A stretch of DNA of 33,968 nt, taken from positions 1 to 33,968 of the forward strand of contig CAJTDD010000030.1 in the NCBI GenBank assembly GCA_910574885.1. Direction: 5' to 3'. This document shows, piece after piece, positions 29,651 to 33,968 of the stretch (position 1 is the stretch's first letter; every line of letters begins with the position of its first letter). This DNA comes from Lachnospiraceae bacterium. Its GTDB lineage: Bacteria; Bacillota; Clostridia; Lachnospirales; Lachnospiraceae. The translations under genes were made by a program, and so were the position numbers. Under the pieces are notes generated by a model. It made no database searches and was not told the origin of the DNA. It saw nothing but the letters and a program-made list of their open reading frames with translations.

Positions 29651-30673
29651 ATGAAGATTTATGGCGATTATACATTTATATTGGATAAGCTGAACATTCG
29701 GAACAATTCTCAGGTCGAGGTATTTCAGAACGGCACGAAGGTCGTGGAGTTTGCAGACAAGTTCCTGGAAGAACAGAGGGCGTCTGCGCCGGATAGGGTC
29801 AGCATTTCCCCGGAGGGCATGGGATATGTAAGGGATAAGAATTCTTTTTCGGTAGATGAGGATTTTGTGCGGATTTCCGATGACGGACTGTCGCTGATGG
29901 ACGGGGTGTGCAGGGGCTATATCCTGCAGCGGCTTGACCTTGACGGGACGGACGGTGTAAGCAGTAAGGCCTACGGCGAGATGGAGAAGCGGTTTTTAGA
30001 AGCCCTTGCCGGCAAGGAAGAGAAGAATGTGAAGAGTTATGCTGAGAGTCTGGCGTATGCGTACGGAGCCATGTATAAGAATATTGTAGATGGATATGAT
30101 AACGGCACGAGGGAAGTATGGACGCTGGATACCAGTACGGGAGACGATTTTAACGGCGTGGAGTTCATGATTGGGGGCAACGCCGTGCGTTACCGCAAAC
30201 TTACCAAGGAAGAGGAGCTTGGGCGTCTCAGGGAGACCTTAGGTCGGCTTACAGAGGATGTTGCGAGACAGCTTGTGGAAAATGAGGCTGCGGCACCGGG
30301 CAGGACAGAAGAAGGCAAGGTGGAAGAAAAAGAGGTAGGACAGTGGGAGACTTGGGCGCAAGACGCCCAAGGAGAAGGCGGAGAACTGAGGGAAGCAGGG
30401 AAAGTACAGGCGGAAGAAGATTTCTGGAAGACGGCGCTTGTTGTGAAGGAACTTCTGAAGGAGCTGGATAAGCTGATTACCGAGATAGAAGCCATGTTTG
30501 CCAAGAAAGAGCCGGAACCGGAGAATATCGCCGAGAGGATTGTATCGGAGGCGAGGAATCACGGCGCAGCAACCGTTGCGAGAGGGAAACAGCAGGCACA
30601 GTTTGCCAATTACAGGAAGATGAGCCAGATGGCGACGGACGTACAGTCTATTTTGGGAAATATCAGGGCATAG
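29651..30673 (+). CDS. Uncharacterised cytosolic protein, Glu-rich linker
   Basis: This 340-residue protein has no signal peptide or membrane segment. The first 200 residues look globular (IYGDYTFILDKLNIRNNSQV, then VYISPEG-like and FNGVEFMIGGNAVRYRKL segments). Residues about 215-280 are rich in Glu, Ala and Gly and probably unstructured, and the C-terminal 70 residues are helical. ATG 29651 with AAAGGGGCGG upstream is the likely start; a GTG at 29603 would add residues partly derived from the repeat-flanking sequence. I do not recognise the family. The cardiolipin synthase gene follows after 43 bases. Confidence 0.65.
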   Translation: MKIYGDYTFILDKLNIRNNSQVEVFQNGTKVVEFADKFLEEQRASAPDRVSISPEGMGYVRDKNSFSVDEDFVRISDDGLSLMDGVCRGYILQRLDLDGTDGVSSKAYGEMEKRFLEALAGKEEKNVKSYAESLAYAYGAMYKNIVDGYDNGTREVWTLDTSTGDDFNGVEFMIGGNAVRYRKLTKEEELGRLRETLGRLTEDVARQLVENEAAAPGRTEEGKVEEKEVGQWETWAQDAQGEGGELREAGKVQAEEDFWKTALVVKELLKELDKLITEIEAMFAKKEPEPENIAERIVSEARNHGAATVARGKQQAQFANYRKMSQMATDVQSILGNIRA

Positions 30674-30716
30674 TAAGGGGCAGAAGACAGATGGTGTGCA
30701 GCGCGGGAGGCAGTTG

Positions 30717-32192
30717 ATGTTTGAATTCGTGGGAGATGGAGCCGTTAACGCATATCGATGGATGATGGAGCATCTCTTTTTGATTAATATCGTATTTTCA
30801 TTACTGATTATATTTTTTCAGCGCAGGAATCCTACGACGGTGTGGGCGTGGCTTTTGCTTTTGTATTTTATTCCGGTGCTGGGGTTTGTGCTTTACCTTA
30901 TTCTTGGACAGAATTTCCGCAGGGAGCGGATGTTCAAGATGAAGGAGATTGAGGGGGAGATTAAGTATGCCGTGCGCCGGCAGGAGGAATCCATTTACCG
31001 GAAGAAGTTAAGGCTGAGAGATCCGGAGCTTGACCGTTTCAAGCGGCTGATTCTCTATAATCTGAACGAAGCGGAGGCTGTGCTGACGGATAACAACGAT
31101 ATCCGTATATTTACAGATGGACGGGAGAAGTTCAAGACGTTGCTTGCGGAGATGGATCACGCAAGGAACTATATCCATGTGCAGTATTATATTATTAAGA
31201 ACGACGAACTCTGGAAGGAGATTGAGGAGGTTCTGGTACGCAAGGCGAGGCAGGGCGTGGAAATCCGCGTCCTGTTCGACAGTATGGGGTGCAGGGGAAT
31301 GCACCATTCCGACTGGGCGCGCCTTGAGAAGGCGGGAATCAAGGTGGCAGAATTCTTTCCGGCTTTGCTTGGGAAGCTGCAGCTCCGTGTGAATTACCGC
31401 AACCACAGGAAGATTGTGGTCATAGACGGACGGATTGGATTCGTCGGCGGATTTAATGTGGGGCGGGAATATATCGGAAAAGATAAGAAGTTCGGGTACT
31501 GGCGGGATACCCATGTCTGTATCGAAGGCTCGGCGGTGACTTCTCTCGCCGTGCGTTTCGTGCTGGACTGGAATTATGCTGCAAGGGAGAATTTGTTTCT
31601 GGAAGACCGGCTGTTCGAGATTCCGACTTATGTGCGTAATGGGAGAGATCCGGTGCAGATTATTTCCAGCGGTCCGGATTCCAGGAGCCAGGAGATCCGC
31701 AATAATTATCTGCGCCTGATTCATATGGCGAGGAAGAATATCTATATCCAGACGCCTTATTTTATTCCGGATGACGACATCCGGGATGCTTTGGAGATAG
31801 CGGCGAAGTCAGGGATTGATGTGCGGATTATGATTCCATGCAAGCCGGATCATCCCTTCGTCTATTGGGCGACGTATTCTTATCTCGGGGAGATGATTGA
31901 GGCTGGGGCAAGGTGTTATACCTACGATAATGGTTTTCTGCATGCAAAATGTATGTGTGTGGACGGTCTGGTTACGTGTATGGGGACGGCGAATATGGAT
32001 ATCCGCAGTTTCAGCCTCAATTTTGAGGTGAATGCGGTGATTTACAGTGCGAGGACGACGGAGCGGCTCATGGAGGCGTTCGAGAGTGATATTGCGAAGA
32101 GTACGTTGGTTACACGTAAGAAATATGAACAGCGGGATTTTATCATTCGGATTAAGGAGCAGTTCTGCCGTCTGTTATCGCCTGTTTTGTAG
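30717..32192 (+). CDS. cls: Cardiolipin synthase (phospholipase D family)
   Basis: The 491-residue enzyme has two N-terminal membrane helices (LINIVFSLLIIFF; WAWLLLLYFIPVLGFVLYLI) and two HKD motifs, HRKIVVID near residue 228 and HAKCMCVD near residue 408. It joins two phosphatidylglycerol molecules to make cardiolipin at the membrane. GGGAGG six bases before ATG 30717 decides the start over an in-frame GTG at 30696. Length fits the family. Confidence 0.92.
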   Translation: MFEFVGDGAVNAYRWMMEHLFLINIVFSLLIIFFQRRNPTTVWAWLLLLYFIPVLGFVLYLILGQNFRRERMFKMKEIEGEIKYAVRRQEESIYRKKLRLRDPELDRFKRLILYNLNEAEAVLTDNNDIRIFTDGREKFKTLLAEMDHARNYIHVQYYIIKNDELWKEIEEVLVRKARQGVEIRVLFDSMGCRGMHHSDWARLEKAGIKVAEFFPALLGKLQLRVNYRNHRKIVVIDGRIGFVGGFNVGREYIGKDKKFGYWRDTHVCIEGSAVTSLAVRFVLDWNYAARENLFLEDRLFEIPTYVRNGRDPVQIISSGPDSRSQEIRNNYLRLIHMARKNIYIQTPYFIPDDDIRDALEIAAKSGIDVRIMIPCKPDHPFVYWATYSYLGEMIEAGARCYTYDNGFLHAKCMCVDGLVTCMGTANMDIRSFSLNFEVNAVIYSARTTERLMEAFESDIAKSTLVTRKKYEQRDFIIRIKEQFCRLLSPVL

Positions 32193-32272
32193 TGGACATA
32201 GAGATTTTGTACGGGTTTTGCTCAGAGGTTACATTTTTCATAAAGAATTCGTGAAATTAGTGTGAAAATGCT

Positions 32273-32300
32273 TTGAAAGTCTCAGTAAATGTGTTATAAC
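32273..32300 (+). promoter_or_regulatory. Promoter of the trigger-factor-like lipoprotein gene
   Basis: TTGAAA (32273-32278) and TATAAC (32295-32300) are separated by 16 bases and lie about 40 bases before the start codon. Confidence 0.6.
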
Positions 32301-32338
32301 ATAATGGTGCGTATTAAAAGTTTATAATGAGGTGGAAT

Positions 32339-33394
32339 ATGAAGAAGAGAATAGCAATGTTACTGACAGGGGTTTTGACGGTTTCTATGATGCTGGCGGG
32401 GTGTTCCGGCAGCAAGGGGTTAGAGACAGATGAATTGAAGATCTCTGTGTATAAAGGGGTTGAGATAAACGAGGTGGCGAAGCCGGGAGAGGTTACGGAT
32501 GAGGATGTGGAGAATTATATCCAGTCCGTACTTCAAATGAATGCGACCAAGGAAGAGATCGTGGATCGTCCGGTAGAGTCCGGGGACACCGCGACAATCG
32601 ACTTTACGGGAAGAATTGACGGGGTTGAGTTTGAGGGAGGTTCTGCGACGGACTATCCGGTGGTGATTGGTTCCGGTCAGTTTATTGCGGGGTTCGAGGA
32701 CAGTGTGATTGGCCGTAGCATCGGGGAAACTTATGACTGGCAGGGAGTATTCCCGGAGGATTACAAGAATGCGGATTATGCAGGGAAAGATGTTGTGTTT
32801 ACGATTACTGTGAAGAGCATTTCCAAAGAAGTTGTTCCAGAGTTGAATGATGAATTTGTGAAATCTGTGTCCAAGAAGTCCAAGAATGTGGATGAATATA
32901 AGAAAGAAGTCAAGAAACAGCTTGGGAAGGATAATGAGAAGAATTATGAGAGCAGCATCAGCCAGGCGGTTTGGCAGAAGGTACTGGACAATACAGAAGT
33001 GAAGAAGTACCCGGAGGACAAGGTTAAGGAGATTACGGATTCGCTGATTGACCAGTATAAGACAACGGCTGAATATTATGAGCAGGACTACGAGACATTT
33101 ATCCAGGAGCAGATGGGATATAGTGTGGAGGACTTTGAGAAGCAGGTAGACGAAGCGGCAAAGGCGAGCATTAAGCAGACGATGGTGACGGAAGCGATTG
33201 CTGACAAAGAAAAGATTAAGCTGGGTGAGAAGGAGTATGAGGAACAGCTTAAAAAGATGGCGACGGATTATGGATATGAGGATGTGGATGCGTTGAAGGA
33301 GTCGGCGGAGGAAGATGATTTGAAGGAGATTGCGCTGAATAATCTGGTGAAAGACTGGCTGAAAGAGCATTGTGTCCAGAAGGCGGCAGAGTAG
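32339..33394 (+). CDS. Trigger-factor-like lipoprotein (FKBP-type PPIase plus trigger factor C-domain)
   Basis: The 351-residue protein begins with a lipoprotein signal (KKRIAMLLTGVLTVSM, lipobox LAGC, Cys22). It then has an FKBP-type peptidyl-prolyl isomerase domain (about 65-150: SGDTATIDFTGRIDGVEFEG) and a trigger-factor C-terminal helical chaperone region (about 160-345). The N-terminal ribosome-binding domain of cytosolic trigger factor is absent. It is therefore predicted to act outside the membrane as a foldase, comparable in role to PrsA. GAGGTGG before ATG 32339 decides the start over ATG 32327. The last 194 bases are repeated in inverted orientation at the window end. Confidence 0.85.
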   Translation: MKKRIAMLLTGVLTVSMMLAGCSGSKGLETDELKISVYKGVEINEVAKPGEVTDEDVENYIQSVLQMNATKEEIVDRPVESGDTATIDFTGRIDGVEFEGGSATDYPVVIGSGQFIAGFEDSVIGRSIGETYDWQGVFPEDYKNADYAGKDVVFTITVKSISKEVVPELNDEFVKSVSKKSKNVDEYKKEVKKQLGKDNEKNYESSISQAVWQKVLDNTEVKKYPEDKVKEITDSLIDQYKTTAEYYEQDYETFIQEQMGYSVEDFEKQVDEAAKASIKQTMVTEAIADKEKIKLGEKEYEEQLKKMATDYGYEDVDALKESAEEDDLKEIALNNLVKDWLKEHCVQKAAE

Positions 33395-33424
33395 GAAAAG
33401 TGAGAATGTGAAATAGAATATTTG

Positions 33425-33467
33425 AAAAACGGTTCTGATCTGTATTGCCGGGTCTGAACCGTTTTTT
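33425..33467 (+). terminator. Intrinsic terminator of the trigger-factor-like gene
   Basis: AAAAACGGTTC (33425-33435) pairs with GAACCGTTTTT (33456-33466), with a T run at the end. It is present again, inverted, in the right arm of the terminal repeat. Confidence 0.85.
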
Positions 33468-33493
33468 GTGTTATACCTATATTGTTGTAGTCT

Positions 33494-33528
33494 AAAAAGC
33501 CATTACGAAAAAGTATACTTTTTCGTAA
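33494..33528 (+). repeat. 35-bp direct repeat containing a 26-bp palindrome, copy 1
   Basis: AAAAAGCCA is followed by a perfect palindrome centred on GTATAC with arms TTACGAAAAA and TTTTTCGTAA. The same 35 bases recur in direct orientation at 33632-33666. Confidence 0.85.
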
Positions 33529-33584
33529 CAAATTTCCTGAAAATTTTTTTAGACAGATATTACAAAAAATAGGGGTTAAGTTTA

Positions 33585-33613
33585 TTGACGAATTGTCGAT
33601 AATATATTAGAAT
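33585..33613 (+). promoter_or_regulatory. Promoter between the two palindromes, reading right
   Basis: TTGACG (33585-33590), 17 bases, TAGAAT (33608-33613). It lies in the 112-base unique segment between the inverted arms. In the sequence as given it would transcribe into the palindrome and the antisense of the lipoprotein gene; the gene it normally serves is not visible. Confidence 0.6.
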
Positions 33614-33622
33614 GGTTAAGAA

Positions 33623-33675
33623 ATCAACGGAAAAAAGCCATTACGAAAAAGTATACTTTTTCGTAATGGCTTTTT
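33623..33675. repeat. 44-bp perfect palindrome, copy 2 of the terminal palindromic repeat
   Basis: Within this stretch the palindrome 33632-33675 is perfect over 44 bases: the 26-base core of copy 1 plus AAAAAGCCA and TGGCTTTTT on its two sides. An A run before and a T run after make it a possible bidirectional terminator, and also an ideal point for an assembler to turn back. Confidence 0.75.
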
Positions 33676-33968
33676 AGACTACAACAATATAGGTATAACA
33701 CAAAAAACGGTTCAGACCCGGCAATACAGATCAGAACCGTTTTTCAAATATTCTATTTCACATTCTCACTTTTCCTACTCTGCCGCCTTCTGGACACAAT
33801 GCTCTTTCAGCCAGTCTTTCACCAGATTATTCAGCGCAATCTCCTTCAAATCATCTTCCTCCGCCGACTCCTTCAACGCATCCACATCCTCATATCCATA
33901 ATCCGTCGCCATCTTTTTAAGCTGTTCCTCATACTCCTTCTCACCCAGCTTAATCTTTTCTTTGTCAG
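33641..33968 (-). repeat. Right arm of a 328-bp perfect inverted repeat, cut by the window end
   Basis: Reverse complement of 33201-33528. Bases 33775-33968 repeat, on the - strand, the 3' end of the lipoprotein gene including its stop. The true length is unknown because the window ends inside it. It may be an assembly fold-back. Confidence 0.85.

Larger units (their letters stand above)
33201..33528 (+). repeat. Left arm of a 328-bp perfect inverted repeat
   Basis: Every base compared between this arm and 33641-33968 is exactly complementary. It contains the last 194 bases of the lipoprotein gene, its terminator and, at its inner end, a 26-base perfect palindrome (33503-33528). Confidence 0.9.

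Noticed and set aside
32420..33370. 316-codon - strand frame opposite the trigger-factor-like gene
   Set aside because: Leucine- and histidine-rich shadow translation without a ribosome binding site; the + strand gene has a signal peptide, PPIase motifs, promoter and terminator.

Overview
The window looks like a chromosome segment of a gut-type Clostridia, most probably a Lachnospiraceae (Firmicutes). This rests on strong AGGAGG ribosome binding sites, a murI-DUF1934 pair, an EF-G/TetM-like GTPase with a C-terminal YacP/Rae1 domain, a 27-residue holin-like toxin, and moderate-GC housekeeping genes beside AT-rich surface-polysaccharide genes. I cannot name the species from sequence alone.

Layout. 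(1) 1-13346 is a surface polysaccharide locus read on the + strand. It holds collapsed glycosyltransferase genes, a Wzx-type flippase, LicD, a TagD-like cytidylyltransferase, a stand-alone asparagine-synthase-like protein, a glycosyltransferase, CapE- and CapF-like enzymes of the UDP-L-FucNAc branch, an 832-residue LicC/LicA/LicC fusion with an N-terminal winged helix, a BCCT transporter and an acyltransferase. BCCT import, LicA kinase, LicC cytidylyltransferase and LicD transferase together form a plausible phosphocholine (or other amino-alcohol) decoration route. (2) 13372-18064 has a TetM-like translational GTPase fused to a Rae1-type ribonuclease domain, preceded by a hairpin that covers its ribosome binding site, then an XRE / ImmA-IrrE / PIN-like three-gene module. 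(3) 18093-21198 is a metNIQ methionine ABC transporter operon preceded by a 31-residue leader peptide with 11 Met codons and an intrinsic terminator. (4) 21296-23838 has an internally deleted ATP-binding regulator, a GNAT acetyltransferase and a membrane-anchored XRE protein. (5) 23865-27529 has carB on the - strand and a type I toxin-antitoxin-like unit. (6) 27579-33968 has murI, DUF1934, two uncharacterised proteins, a cardiolipin synthase and a lipoprotein form of trigger factor. The window ends in a perfect 328-bp inverted duplication of the end of that last gene.

Two layers cut across the genes. One is a roughly 60-bp two-hairpin element bounded by TATA. It occurs as a tandem pair at 3395-3518, inverted and in frame inside a glycosyltransferase (5111-5174), in the toxin leader (27390-27454), and as an internally deleted copy (29571-29600). 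The other is a pair of 10-G homopolymer tracts in glycosyltransferase sequences (102-111 and 5283-5292), which are candidates for slipped-strand phase variation. The strongest candidates for undescribed biology are the in-frame palindromic element, the Met-rich leader of metNIQ, the GTPase-Rae1 fusion and the LicC-LicA-LicC fusion. The terminal inverted repeat may be an assembly fold-back and should be treated as such until checked.
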